Part shown: one piece after another, positions 1 through 9,043 of the stretch
How positions within the stretch are numbered: position 1 is the stretch's first letter
Layout of the letters: every line of letters starts with the position of its first letter
DNA from: JADJLQ01 sp044227925
GTDB taxonomy: Bacteria; Bacteroidota; Bacteroidia; Chitinophagales; Saprospiraceae
Length of the DNA stretch: 64,000 bases
Assembly (NCBI GenBank): GCA_044227925.1
Contig: JBGAVW010000016.1
Span: 1-64,000 of the forward strand
Direction: 5' to 3'
Position numbers and translations under genes: made by a program
The notes under the pieces: generated by a model
Database searches by the model: none
What the model was told of the DNA's origin: nothing
Seen by the model: only the letters and a program-made list of their open reading frames with translations

Positions 1-264
1 AAGGACACGTTAAAACCTCTATTTCTGGAAAATTCGAATGGCATCACCTTGCAGGAATGCGTTTTGCGAAATAGTAAAGCGGAGCCAGGATTTATAGATT
101 CTGTTCGCAGATCTGCTATAGCCCTACTTGACCACATCCTCTATCACAGATTTTCAACTATACTTTTAGAAATGAAACCCGCGCCACAGGAGGAGAATGT
201 ACAGAAACAAAGTAGTATTCCGGAGAAAGGCCTAATGCATAAGATCAAAAAAATATTTTCTTGA
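1..264 (+). CDS. C-terminal end of an unidentified protein (truncated by window edge)
   Basis: An open frame runs from the first base to a TGA at 262-264, giving 87 residues with no in-frame stop. The only start-like codon inside is a TTG at 49, so the gene most likely begins upstream of the window. The tail is Gln/Glu/Lys rich and ends in a basic stretch (HKIKKIFS). I do not recognise the family and no motif stands out. It is followed by about 170 bp without a gene and then an opposing lipoprotein gene. Confidence 0.5.
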   Translation, partial: KDTLKPLFLENSNGITLQECVLRNSKAEPGFIDSVRRSAIALLDHILYHRFSTILLEMKPAPQEENVQKQSSIPEKGLMHKIKKIFS

Positions 265-433
265 TTTTGTAAAATCGGTAATCTATGGTTTTAAATGTGG
301 AAACCAAATGAGTGCCTTATTGCCATTCATCAAATTAGTAAAAGGTTTCCTGATTGCTTAATGACTCCGATTGGATGACAACGTAAGCAGGAATATGCTG
401 GAGTAGGATTAGGTAAAATATTCAGTCAGATGG

Positions 434-748
434 TTAAAAAAATAACCCCATTACCACGGTGGAGTTTATTACATCTATTCGATAGCTTTTCAATAAATTG
501 AGATTCCACGAAACCGCGCCCAAAGAAATAAAATCTTTTTCAATTGAGAAGAGATCACCATAGGTATTACCTGGATCATAAGCAAAATTGAAATATTCTG
601 AATAGCTTGCTGCAGGTATCACGCGAGTGACCTTCCTGTGCTCAATGACTTTTTTTATCTGCTGGGCAATAGTATCTGGTGGGTCAAGTTGTTTTTCACA
701 GGAAATGAATGCTAAAAAAAGGAGAAGTAATGAAATACGATATATCAT
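434..748 (-). CDS. Small putative lipoprotein
   Basis: A 104-residue protein with a clear lipoprotein signal: a basic N-terminus (MIYR), a hydrophobic stretch and the lipobox FISC, with the modified Cys at residue 17. The mature part is short, rich in aromatic residues and matches no family I know. It is probably an envelope lipoprotein. It stands alone, transcribed in the same direction as ftsH but 245 bp downstream of it. I found no exact TAnnTTTG box upstream; the nearest is an imperfect CACGTTTG. The function is unknown. Confidence 0.6.
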   Translation of the reverse strand: MIYRISLLLLFLAFISCEKQLDPPDTIAQQIKKVIEHRKVTRVIPAASYSEYFNFAYDPGNTYGDLFSIEKDFISLGAVSWNLNLLKSYRIDVINSTVVMGLFF

Positions 749-993
749 GATATGAATTAAAGCTTCTATTCCTTCAAACGTGGTTTGCCTCCAATTCGTT
801 GGCTGTATAGTTTCTTGTTTACATTACCTGTTATATCATCACAAATTGTAATGTAGCGAATTGGCGAAGAATATTTCACACCTCCGGCTTATCTTTTTTC
901 CTTTTTTTATTCATCAGGTAATTCAATGCACTACCGATGTGTTGTATAAAGACAATAGCACCGTATCGGTACGTGGTATCCTGTGGTGGTATT

Positions 994-2919
994 TTACAAA
1001 ATGGTACTTGGCTGTACATGAAGTGGTTTCTCCGGAAATGGTCTGGAACCAATTAATTTTTCCACATCTGATTTAACCAATACTTCTTTTTCCAGCAGTG
1101 TTTTAGCCAGGATATCCAGTTTATCTCTATGTTCAATTAAAAGATCTTTAGCCCTGTCAAACTGATTTTCTACCATTTTGCGTACTTCGCTATCAATCAT
1201 ACGGGCAGTATCTTCAGAGTATGGCTTTTGAAATGCATCCTGACTCATGCCATAAAAGGATACGTTTCCTACTTTATCATTCATACCAAATACGGTTACC
1301 ATGGAATAAGCCATCTTCGTTGCCTGATCAAGGTCACTTTGTGCTCCTGTAGAAACTTTGCCAAAAACAATGGTTTCTGCAGCTCTACCTCCAAAGGTCA
1401 TACACATGCGATCATTTAAAGCTTCTGTGCGAGTGATGTATTCTTCTTTAGGAAGGTACTGGGCATAGCCGAGAGTGCCAATTCCACGTGGTACTATAGT
1501 TACTTTTACCAGTGGAGATGCGTGCTCTAAAAGCCAGCCGCAAACGGCATGTCCAGCTTCATGGTAAGCTATTATCTCACGCTCTTCTGGCGATATGATT
1601 TTATTTTTCTTTTCAAGTCCCCCGATTACCCTATCCAATGCATAGTTAAAATCATCCATATCTACTGCAGCTTTATTTCTGCGAGCTGCAATCAGCGCAG
1701 CTTCATTACATATATTTGCTATATCAGCTCCGGCAAATCCAGGAGTCATTTCAGCTAAAATAGCGGGTTCTACATCGTGTTTAAGTTTAATGTTTTTTAG
1801 ATGGACCAGGAAGATTGCTTCTCTTCCTTTTAGATCCGGAGCATCTATTCCAATTTGCCTGTCAAATCTACCGGGTCTTAAAAGGGCATTATCCAATACA
1901 TCGGGCCTGTTGGTGGCTGCCATGAGGATTACTGCTTTATCGGTTGGAAAGCCGTCCATCTCCACTAATAATTGATTGAGGGTACTTTCCCGCTCATCAT
2001 TACCGCCTTGCCAGGTATTTTTGCCCCTGGCCCTTCCTATGGCATCTATTTCGTCTATAAATATGATACAAGGTGCTTTTTCCCTGGCTTGTTTAAATAA
2101 ATCTCTTACTCTCGATGCTCCCACGCCCACAAACATTTCTACAAAATCTGAACCACTGATAGAAAAAAACGGTACACCTGCTTCTCCGGCTACGGCTTTG
2201 GCCAACAAGGTTTTACCTGTACCGGGAGGCCCTACCAATAACACGCCTTTAGGGATTTTACCACCAAGGGCAGTGTATTTTTTAGGATTTTTGAGGAAGT
2301 CTACCACCTCCATTACTTCTTCTTTGGCTTCGTTTAACCCAGCTACATCTGCAAAAGTTACATTGGGCGTACTGTCTTTGTCAAATAAAGTTGCTTTGGA
2401 TTTTCCGATATTAAAGATTTGACCGGCCGGGCCGCCTCCGGCACCGCCGCCAACACGGCGCATTATAAACAACCAGATGGCAAGTAATAAAAATATCGGG
2501 ATAATCCACCCTAAAACGGGTCCCACCCAATCTGTTTTCTTTTCGTGCTCCAGGAAGACTTTATTGGCCTCAGGAAGTTCTTTATTCACTTCATACAGTT
2601 GATTTTCCAATGATTCTACTGAACCCACCGTAAATGAAAAATTAGGATAGTCCGATGTAATGGTGTTTTTAGCGGCATCAGGATATTTGGCTATGCTTTC
2701 TTTTTTTAGATACACATAGGCTTTGTCTTTATTGATCACCAGCACTTTAGCCACATCACCACTGCGCACCATTTGTAAAAATTGACCAGAGCTGATTTCA
2801 GATTGACTGGTTTGATTAAGCATCATGTTCATGATCAATATGAATGCTATGATCAATCCATAAATCCAATAAATATTAAAATTGAATTTCTTAAAATTCT
2901 TCTTGTTTTTGTCTTCCAT
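994..2919 (-). CDS. ftsH: ATP-dependent zinc metalloprotease FtsH
   Basis: Membrane-anchored AAA+ protease that extracts and degrades membrane and short-lived cytosolic proteins. The 641 residues show the full layout: TM1 about 16-34, a periplasmic segment, TM2 about 134-153, a Gly-rich linker, Walker A GPPGTGKT (230-237), Walker B IIFIDE (285-290), the second region of homology around NRPDVLDNALLRPGRFD, and the zinc site HEAGH (453-457) with the third-ligand region SDLDQAT near 530. The length is typical. The ATG at 2919 lies 12 nt after a TATTTTTG -7 box, so the gene has its own promoter although rsfS precedes it by 88 bp. Confidence 0.97.
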   Translation of the reverse strand: MEDKNKKNFKKFNFNIYWIYGLIIAFILIMNMMLNQTSQSEISSGQFLQMVRSGDVAKVLVINKDKAYVYLKKESIAKYPDAAKNTITSDYPNFSFTVGSVESLENQLYEVNKELPEANKVFLEHEKKTDWVGPVLGWIIPIFLLLAIWLFIMRRVGGGAGGGPAGQIFNIGKSKATLFDKDSTPNVTFADVAGLNEAKEEVMEVVDFLKNPKKYTALGGKIPKGVLLVGPPGTGKTLLAKAVAGEAGVPFFSISGSDFVEMFVGVGASRVRDLFKQAREKAPCIIFIDEIDAIGRARGKNTWQGGNDERESTLNQLLVEMDGFPTDKAVILMAATNRPDVLDNALLRPGRFDRQIGIDAPDLKGREAIFLVHLKNIKLKHDVEPAILAEMTPGFAGADIANICNEAALIAARRNKAAVDMDDFNYALDRVIGGLEKKNKIISPEEREIIAYHEAGHAVCGWLLEHASPLVKVTIVPRGIGTLGYAQYLPKEEYITRTEALNDRMCMTFGGRAAETIVFGKVSTGAQSDLDQATKMAYSMVTVFGMNDKVGNVSFYGMSQDAFQKPYSEDTARMIDSEVRKMVENQFDRAKDLLIEHRDKLDILAKTLLEKEVLVKSDVEKLIGSRPFPEKPLHVQPSTIL

Positions 2920-2931
2920 GATTTAGATCTT

Positions 2932-2939
2932 CAAAAATA
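2932..2939 (-). promoter_or_regulatory. -7 promoter element of ftsH
   Basis: TATTTTTG on the minus strand is an exact TAnnTTTG match. A TTTG at 2956-2959 (minus strand), 16 bp further upstream, can serve as the -33 element. The inferred 5' UTR is under 10 nt. Confidence 0.6.
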
Positions 2940-3007
2940 CTGTTATTTCAATAAACAAAAGCGATGACATTACCTCTCAGATGAGAAGTTAAATAATATT
3001 TAAGCTT

Positions 3008-3427
3008 TTACAACTGATTGAATTCTACGGTGTTTGCATCGCTCCATAGTTGTTCGATTTCGTAAAATTTACGTACCTCCCTGTGGAAAATATGGACCAC
3101 CGTAGTGAAATAATCTACCAAAACCCATTTTGCCTGCTCTTTTCCTTCTATATGATTGGGATATATACCTAATTTGTCTTTGACTTCTTTGGAGATATAG
3201 TCAGCTATGGCTTTGGTGAGCGTAATATTGTCAGCCTCGCAAATAATAAAATAGTCGGTAGGCCCGGAAACATCACGCAGATCCATAAGGCTGATATTCT
3301 GACCTTTTTTGTCCAGAATGGTATCTATTATGAGTTTATTTAATGGGTCCTCGAGGGGTTTTTTCTGTGTTTTTTTTGCTGAAGACTTTGTGGTCTGTTT
3401 AGCAGGTGCTTTCTTTTCTTTAGCCAA
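3008..3427 (-). CDS. rsfS: Ribosomal silencing factor RsfS (YbeB/Iojap family)
   Basis: RsfS binds ribosomal protein L14 (uL14) on the 50S subunit and blocks subunit joining under poor nutrition. The 139 residues start with a Lys/Ala/Gln-rich tail of about 25 residues followed by the conserved domain, with GPTDYFIICEA, HIEGKEQAKWVLVDY and VVHIFHREVRKFYEIEQLW. The frame opens with TTG at 3427; the next ATG (residue 48) would cut into the domain, so TTG is preferred. It lies upstream of ftsH in the same direction, a pairing that is common in Bacteroidota. Confidence 0.9.
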   Translation of the reverse strand: MAKEKKAPAKQTTKSSAKKTQKKPLEDPLNKLIIDTILDKKGQNISLMDLRDVSGPTDYFIICEADNITLTKAIADYISKEVKDKLGIYPNHIEGKEQAKWVLVDYFTTVVHIFHREVRKFYEIEQLWSDANTVEFNQL

Positions 3428-3455
3428 GCGAAATTTTGATTTGATGAATAAAAAA

Positions 3456-3463
3456 TAAATTTG
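3456..3463 (+). promoter_or_regulatory. -7 promoter element of birA
   Basis: TAAATTTG is an exact TAnnTTTG match, with TTTG at 3435-3438 about 17 bp upstream as a possible -33 element. The birA ATG at 3473 is 9 nt downstream. The box overlaps an in-frame TTG (3461) that could be mistaken for a start codon. Confidence 0.6.
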
Positions 3464-3472
3464 TACAAAAAT

Positions 3473-4240
3473 ATGAAAATCGGATCAATTCCGACATTAA
3501 TTGGTCATCGTCGCATTTTACTCGACAAAGTAGGATCTACTCAGGATTTTGCTATGGAGCTCCTTAAAAGCCGTTCAAATCATCACGGCACTGTGATTTT
3601 GGCACATGCACAGGAAAATGGAAAGGGTCGATTAGACAAAAAATGGGAAAGTCAGGAAGGACAAAATTTTATAGGTAGTATTATCATTCACTCTCCACCC
3701 GCATTGGATAAAAATAATTTTAACCTCATGAGTATGTTTACTGCCATCGCAGTACACGAATCGATAGCGTCAATGGTCAAGGCAGAAGTAAAAATAAAAT
3801 GGCCCAATGATATACTGGTTTCCAATAAAAAAGTAGCAGGAATACTTATACATAACCAATGGAGATCTCAGCACCCGGTTTTGTCCATATTGGGTATTGG
3901 TGTCAATATTAATCAATCCGAATTTCCCAGTCACCTAAGCCAGGCCAGTTCGCTTAAAATTATAAGTCAATCCAATTTGGATAAGGCTTATTTTACAGAG
4001 TTATTAATTGCATCTTTAAATAAATGGTATACTGCATTGTGCGAAGATCAATATGATGTCATACTCCGAGCATACCATGCCAGGCTATTTGGACTAAATG
4101 AGCAGATCAGTTTTGAATTTCATGGTTCTGAGTTTTTCGGTAAAATAATTGAAGTATCTGCAAATGGTAAAATAAATATCCAGTCGTCCCTGGGGCAAGG
4201 CGATTGGTATGAGATCGATCAAATTAAAATAAATTATTAA
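3473..4240 (+). CDS. birA: Biotin--[acetyl-CoA-carboxylase] ligase (monofunctional)
   Basis: Activates biotin to biotinyl-5'-AMP and attaches it to the acceptor Lys of biotin carboxyl carrier proteins. The frame could open at TTG 3461, but that codon sits in the -7 promoter box, so the ATG at 3473 (255 residues) is chosen. Diagnostic stretches are the GSTQDFAME substrate loop, the nucleotide/biotin loop AQENGKGRLDKKW and KIKWPNDILVSNKKVAGILI. There is no N-terminal DNA-binding domain, so it should be an enzyme only and not a repressor. The stop codon abuts the ATG of cinA, indicating co-transcription. Confidence 0.93.
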   Translation: MKIGSIPTLIGHRRILLDKVGSTQDFAMELLKSRSNHHGTVILAHAQENGKGRLDKKWESQEGQNFIGSIIIHSPPALDKNNFNLMSMFTAIAVHESIASMVKAEVKIKWPNDILVSNKKVAGILIHNQWRSQHPVLSILGIGVNINQSEFPSHLSQASSLKIISQSNLDKAYFTELLIASLNKWYTALCEDQYDVILRAYHARLFGLNEQISFEFHGSEFFGKIIEVSANGKINIQSSLGQGDWYEIDQIKINY

Positions 4241-5482
4241 ATGAAAGCCGTATTAATTACAATAGGAAATGAAATTTTGAATGGACAGGTGGTGGATACC
4301 AATGCTGCCTGGCTGGCACAGGGCCTTCTTGAAATGGGTATTCCGGTACGGGAAAAATGGTCCGTGGGTGATGAAATAGAAGAAATAACAGAAGCTTTGG
4401 AACACAGTACACTAAAAGCAGATATCATCATTACTACCGGAGGATTGGGACCGACCAAAGACGATTTAACCTGTGAAGCACTGGCTGAATGGATGAAAGT
4501 AAAACGTGTCTTTCACACCGGAACTTTTGAAAAGCTAACCAATATATTTGCTTCTTTAGGCCGTGTACCAACCGATTCTCATCGAATACAATGTATGCTT
4601 CCTGAGGGAGTCACTATACTTCCTAATAAAAATGGCACTGCACCGGGCATGTATTTTGAGGTGAAAGGCAAACACATTATATCGATGCCGGGAGTACCCT
4701 TTGAGATGAAAGCCATATTTGATCCGTATGTCAAAGAATTAGTAAATGGGTTAAAAAAGGGCCCGAAACGAATGAGCCATACTTTTAATACCGTAGGGGA
4801 AGGGGAAACTGTATTGGAAGATTTGATTAAAAACATTACAACCAATGCTCCCACCTACATTGGTTTTGCTTTTTTACCCGATATATATAAAGTAAGGATA
4901 CGCGTAGATGTAGATAGTGAATCAGCAGATCATTTGAGAGAGTATGAAAAAATTTTGAATGAAATCAGGGTGGTGCTCAAAGATTACATTGTAGGTGAAA
5001 ATGAAAATATACTTGAAATTGCTATTGGAAATTTGATAAAAGGGAAAAAATGGGAATTGGGTACAGCAGAAAGCTGCACAGGAGGGTATGTTTCCCATTT
5101 AATTACTTCCATACCCGGATCCTCTGAATATTTCAAAGGGGGGATAATTTCCTACTCAAATGAGTTGAAAAAAACCAAGCTGAATGTTTCCTCTGCAACA
5201 CTGGAACAATTTGGTGCCGTGAGTGAACAAACTGTGAGAGAAATGGCTTTGGGAGCAATAGCTGCTTTGAATGTAAATGTGGCTGTTTCTATATCAGGCA
5301 TAGCGGGTCCAGCCGGAGGTACCGCAGAGAAACCAGTTGGACTAATTTGGATTGCAGTTGCCAATGCATTGGGAAAAGTAACTACAAAAAAAATACAACT
5401 TAGGAGAGATCGATTGTTAAATATCCGGGCTGCATCCAATATGGCCCTGATTACATTGTACCGGTTTTTATCCGATGAATAA
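4241..5482 (+). CDS. cinA: CinA-like protein / nicotinamide-nucleotide amidohydrolase
   Basis: A 413-residue two-domain protein. The N-terminal MoaB/MogA-like (COG1058) domain has GNEILNGQVVDTNAAWLAQ and TTGGLGPTKDD. The C-terminal PncC-type domain, which deamidates nicotinamide mononucleotide in characterised members, has GTAESCTGG, GSSEYFKGGIISYSN and SISGIAGPAGGT. The full-length fusion is the usual CinA form and probably acts in pyridine nucleotide salvage. The start codon directly follows the birA stop with no gap, so translation is likely coupled. Confidence 0.93.
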   Translation: MKAVLITIGNEILNGQVVDTNAAWLAQGLLEMGIPVREKWSVGDEIEEITEALEHSTLKADIIITTGGLGPTKDDLTCEALAEWMKVKRVFHTGTFEKLTNIFASLGRVPTDSHRIQCMLPEGVTILPNKNGTAPGMYFEVKGKHIISMPGVPFEMKAIFDPYVKELVNGLKKGPKRMSHTFNTVGEGETVLEDLIKNITTNAPTYIGFAFLPDIYKVRIRVDVDSESADHLREYEKILNEIRVVLKDYIVGENENILEIAIGNLIKGKKWELGTAESCTGGYVSHLITSIPGSSEYFKGGIISYSNELKKTKLNVSSATLEQFGAVSEQTVREMALGAIAALNVNVAVSISGIAGPAGGTAEKPVGLIWIAVANALGKVTTKKIQLRRDRLLNIRAASNMALITLYRFLSDE

Positions 5483-5499
5483 ATATAGCTGAATAGTCT

Positions 5500-5507
5500 T
5501 ACTTTTG
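5500..5507 (+). promoter_or_regulatory. -7 promoter element of the E2 acyltransferase gene
   Basis: TACTTTTG matches TAnnTTTG exactly and lies 7 nt before the ATG at 5515. No convincing -33 TTTG was seen upstream. A very short or absent 5' UTR is implied. Confidence 0.5.
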
Positions 5508-5514
5508 CATTCTG

Positions 5515-6888
5515 ATGATACATGATCTGATCATGCCCCATATGGGCGAAAGCATAGCTGAAGCTACAATACTTCGATGGTTGGTGAAAGAAGGAGATAC
5601 AGTACTTAAAGATCAGGCAGTATTGGAGATAGCAACGGATAAAGTGGATTCTGAAATTTCCGCTCCGGTGACTGGCAAAATTACTTCAATTCTTTTTTTT
5701 GAAAATGCAGTTGTGCCGGTAGATGCAGTAATCGCCAAAATAACGGATACCGAACCTGATTTGAATACTGCAACTGTCGAAAATGCAGATTCAGAAACTT
5801 CAAATGTTAATAATTCAGAAGATTTGGCCCTTTCGGAACAGGAAATTAAAGAAATACACAATGTTCCTTTTTTGCCCACTGAATCCCTTCCAGAAGTACA
5901 AACTACGCCACATAAAAGTCAAGAAATAAGTTTTACCCCTCCCATTTCTATTAGCTCTGATCGGTTTTATTCACCATTAGTAAAGACTATTGCCAAAGAA
6001 GAAAATATATCTAAAGAAGAACTGGATCAAATAATAGGAACAGGGGCTGATGGAAGGTTGACTAAAAATGATCTTTTTAATTATATTGATCTTAAGAAAA
6101 AAGGTTCCAAAGGACCTGCAAACCAAAATGAAATTATCAATTCCGGCACTGCTGCCATTACCCCGACAATAAAATCTTCAGCTTACGACATTATAGAAAT
6201 GGACCGCATGCGGAGATTAATTGCTGATCACATGGTGATGAGTAAACATACATCACCGCACGTTACCTCTTTTATAGAAGTTGATGTTACCCGGTTAGTA
6301 AACTGGCGCACCAGAATAAAAGCCGACTTTCAGAAGAAATACAATCAAAACATTACATATACACCTGTTTTTGTACAGGTAGTCGTCAGAGCAATAAAAG
6401 AATTTCCACTCATTAATTCATCATTGAATGGATATCAAATACTTCAAAAGAAAAATATTAATATCGGCATAGCCACAGCCTTGCCATCCGGCAACCTGAT
6501 AGTTCCTGTTCTTAAAAATGCGGATACTTTAAATCTGCAGGGCCTGGCATTTGCCGTGAATGATATTGTTCATCGTGCCCGTGAAAACAAATTGAAACCA
6601 GATGAAGTTACTGAAGGCACTTTTACCATTACCAACCTGGGTGCTTTTGAAAGCCTTACCGGTATACCCATCATCAACCAGCCTCAGCTTGCGATATTGG
6701 CCCTGGGTACTATTCAAAAAAAACCTGTGGTAATCGAATCACAAGATGGAGATACCATAGGGATTAGACAAATGATGGTGCTTTCTTTATCGTATGATCA
6801 TAGAGTGATAGATGGTTACCTGGGAGGTATGTTTCTTAAAAAAATAAAGGAACAGTTGGAAACTTTTGATCATAGCACTTTATTATAA
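5515..6888 (+). CDS. 2-oxo acid dehydrogenase E2 component (dihydrolipoamide acyltransferase)
   Basis: Core subunit of a 2-oxo acid dehydrogenase complex that transfers acyl groups from lipoyl arms to CoA. The 457 residues contain one lipoyl domain (lipoylated Lys43 in EIATDKVDSEISAP), an acidic linker, a peripheral-subunit binding domain about 146-186 (SPLVKTIAKEENI, GTGADGRLTKNDL) and the catalytic domain from about 225, ending with the active-site DHRVIDG (His429). No E1 or E3 gene is next to it, so I cannot tell pyruvate, 2-oxoglutarate and branched-chain types apart. The single lipoyl domain and sequence style resemble branched-chain or 2-oxoglutarate E2s. Confidence 0.92.
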   Translation: MIHDLIMPHMGESIAEATILRWLVKEGDTVLKDQAVLEIATDKVDSEISAPVTGKITSILFFENAVVPVDAVIAKITDTEPDLNTATVENADSETSNVNNSEDLALSEQEIKEIHNVPFLPTESLPEVQTTPHKSQEISFTPPISISSDRFYSPLVKTIAKEENISKEELDQIIGTGADGRLTKNDLFNYIDLKKKGSKGPANQNEIINSGTAAITPTIKSSAYDIIEMDRMRRLIADHMVMSKHTSPHVTSFIEVDVTRLVNWRTRIKADFQKKYNQNITYTPVFVQVVVRAIKEFPLINSSLNGYQILQKKNINIGIATALPSGNLIVPVLKNADTLNLQGLAFAVNDIVHRARENKLKPDEVTEGTFTITNLGAFESLTGIPIINQPQLAILALGTIQKKPVVIESQDGDTIGIRQMMVLSLSYDHRVIDGYLGGMFLKKIKEQLETFDHSTLL

Positions 6889-6892
6889 CGGA

Positions 6893-9037
6893 ATGGTAAA
6901 TAGCAGAGTCGCAATTCTTGTTTTTGTAATTATTCTTCAAAATAAATTCGGTTTTAGTCAGACCCCTGATTTTTTATTAAAGCAAGCCAATGCATTTTTA
7001 GCCAATCACCAATATCACCGGGCAAAAGATATCTATAGAAATCTATCCGGTGTAATTGCTGTAGACACGGATTTTTTAATCCATCGTGCCCATGCTGAGT
7101 TTGAATCAAATCAATTGGATAGTGCAGAGCAAATAGTAAACCGCATATTAAGATTAGGTGGAAACAATACAGGTGATATCTATTTCTTAAAGGGAAAAAT
7201 AGAAATGGAAAAAGGCAATTTTGAAAACGCAGCTAAAATTTTCAAAACGGCTTTGAACACATCATTTACTGATGGTAAACTGAGAAAAATAATTATTGAT
7301 GATATTAAAAGATGTGGCGTAGGGGAGAGTTTTACTAATGTTCCCGAACAGGTTTTCCTTGAACAAGTAGGTACGGATGTAAATACCATTTGGGACGAGA
7401 TCAATCCCATATACAGCATCAACACCGATTCTAAATTTTATTTTAATTCCAACCGGGAAAATCCGGGTGCAACTTCAAACACAGGACTGGATTTTGAATT
7501 GCCTTTTGACATGTACAGCACCAGTCTGAGCAATGGGGAGTGGTCAGAAATCAATGCTTTAAACCCTGACTTAAACACCAACACCCACGATTTACTGATT
7601 GATTTTAATGAAAACGGTCAGGTAGTATTTTTTAAATCGGGAACTAAATTAAATGAATTAATATTTAAAACGGATACGTTGTCTCAAAGCAATACTGTTC
7701 GCACTGGCAAACTGGAGATACCTTTCATTCAACCTGGCGATGAACTATTTTTTTTTACAGATACTTTTTTATTGTTTTCAAGTAAAAGGCCCGGGGGATT
7801 GGGAGGATACGATCTTTATTATTCTTCTAGAAGGGATTCGGAATGGTCAGTGCCTAAAAACCTGGGAGATAAAATCAATACGGGTTACGATGAAATAAGT
7901 CCATTTCTTGCTTTTGATGGCCGCACACTTATTTTTAGTAGTAATAATACCAGGACCATGGGAGGTTTTGATTTTTTCATGTCTTATTTTAACGATAAGA
8001 CCATGTCTTGGTCCAGTCCCGAAAATTTAGGGAAACCGATTAATTCTGCAGGTGATGAAAAATCGATGCGCTTAAATAAAAACAGGTTGAGTGCCATTTT
8101 TTCTTCTAATCGTAAAACGGGAATAGGGGGCTACGACATCTATTTTGCTTATTTCAAAAATGCCTGGATACCCCAAACCGAACGATCTAATCCCATCACG
8201 TTTTCACTGGTAGATACCAGCAGACCCATTCCTGCTACCGGACCTGCGTTGAAACTGAATATTGGAAAGGATAGTATTCAAATTGAAAATTTAGATTTAA
8301 TATATAACTCTGAAGACCAACTAAGTCAAAATTTGTTTACCAAACATTTTGATCTTATGTATCAAGTACTGGAGAAAAACACATCATTAAATATAGTTAT
8401 AGAGGTATTCACCGACGAAGGCAATAAAAATAAACGCGAAGATCACTTGCAAACCATGATTTTGGCGGAAACAATAAAACAAATTTTGGTAAATAAGGGC
8501 ATCAAGTCCAGTAGAATATGGATTAAAGGTATGGGCTCCTCTTTTCCACGTGCCTTGGAAATACTCAATGGAAAAGATAATCCGGTTGGAAGAAATTTAA
8601 ACAGACATATATATTTTACTTTTTTCTCACCAGATCCGGAGATAAATAAAACGATTAGAAGCACTGTCTCCGGCCCTGAAATAAAGGATATCATGAAAAA
8701 AAATGATTTTTTTCATTTTAGAAATACCGAGTCCGGGCTCAATTACAAAATCCTGGCGGTTTCAGGAGCAAATGCTTCAAATCTTGAAGCTTATCTTAAT
8801 GAAACCGATGCATTTTTTATTGAAAAAAATAATATAAACGGCAGGTATGAATTAATGAGTAAAGGATATCCGGATTATGAAACTGCATTTAAAGCAAGAA
8901 AAGAAATGAAAGAAAAAGGATTTGAAGATGCGGTGGTGATACCCTATATGGCCAACCAACGATTGCAGCCTTCCTTTATTTCTAAATGGTCAGAAATATA
9001 CCCTGATTTGATAAAATACATATATCGAAGTGAATAA
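6893..9037 (+). CDS. Secreted TPR / PD40 beta-propeller / OmpA-like protein
   Basis: A 714-residue envelope protein starting at ATG 6893, just after the E2 stop; an in-frame upstream ATG at 6866 would overlap E2 and spoil the signal peptide. Order of parts: signal peptide (VAILVFVIILQNKFGFSQ), TPR-like helices about 25-140, PD40/WD40-like repeats with the recurring F-F-S-S-x-R-x-GG-x-G-G-Y-D-(L/I)-Y pattern about 170-440, and a diverged OmpA-like region about 475-580. At about 620-700 there is a C-terminal segment reminiscent of SPOR domains. The canonical OmpA peptidoglycan motif (GHTDxxG) is replaced by EVFTDEGN. It probably tethers an envelope complex; the partner is unknown. Confidence 0.75.
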   Translation: MVNSRVAILVFVIILQNKFGFSQTPDFLLKQANAFLANHQYHRAKDIYRNLSGVIAVDTDFLIHRAHAEFESNQLDSAEQIVNRILRLGGNNTGDIYFLKGKIEMEKGNFENAAKIFKTALNTSFTDGKLRKIIIDDIKRCGVGESFTNVPEQVFLEQVGTDVNTIWDEINPIYSINTDSKFYFNSNRENPGATSNTGLDFELPFDMYSTSLSNGEWSEINALNPDLNTNTHDLLIDFNENGQVVFFKSGTKLNELIFKTDTLSQSNTVRTGKLEIPFIQPGDELFFFTDTFLLFSSKRPGGLGGYDLYYSSRRDSEWSVPKNLGDKINTGYDEISPFLAFDGRTLIFSSNNTRTMGGFDFFMSYFNDKTMSWSSPENLGKPINSAGDEKSMRLNKNRLSAIFSSNRKTGIGGYDIYFAYFKNAWIPQTERSNPITFSLVDTSRPIPATGPALKLNIGKDSIQIENLDLIYNSEDQLSQNLFTKHFDLMYQVLEKNTSLNIVIEVFTDEGNKNKREDHLQTMILAETIKQILVNKGIKSSRIWIKGMGSSFPRALEILNGKDNPVGRNLNRHIYFTFFSPDPEINKTIRSTVSGPEIKDIMKKNDFFHFRNTESGLNYKILAVSGANASNLEAYLNETDAFFIEKNNINGRYELMSKGYPDYETAFKARKEMKEKGFEDAVVIPYMANQRLQPSFISKWSEIYPDLIKYIYRSE

Positions 9038-9043
9038 TAAAAC

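Noticed and set aside
299..352. Inverted repeat GGAAACC...GGTTTCC downstream of the first ORF
   Set aside because: The loop is close to 40 nt and inner pairing is poor; likely chance in AT-rich DNA.
861..1076. 71-residue plus-strand ORF overlapping the 3' end of ftsH
   Set aside because: Overlaps ftsH on the opposite strand and starts in low-complexity T-rich sequence; a chance frame.
5152..5541. 129-residue minus-strand ORF over the cinA end
   Set aside because: Antisense to the conserved PncC domain of cinA and overlapping the E2 promoter; no support of its own.
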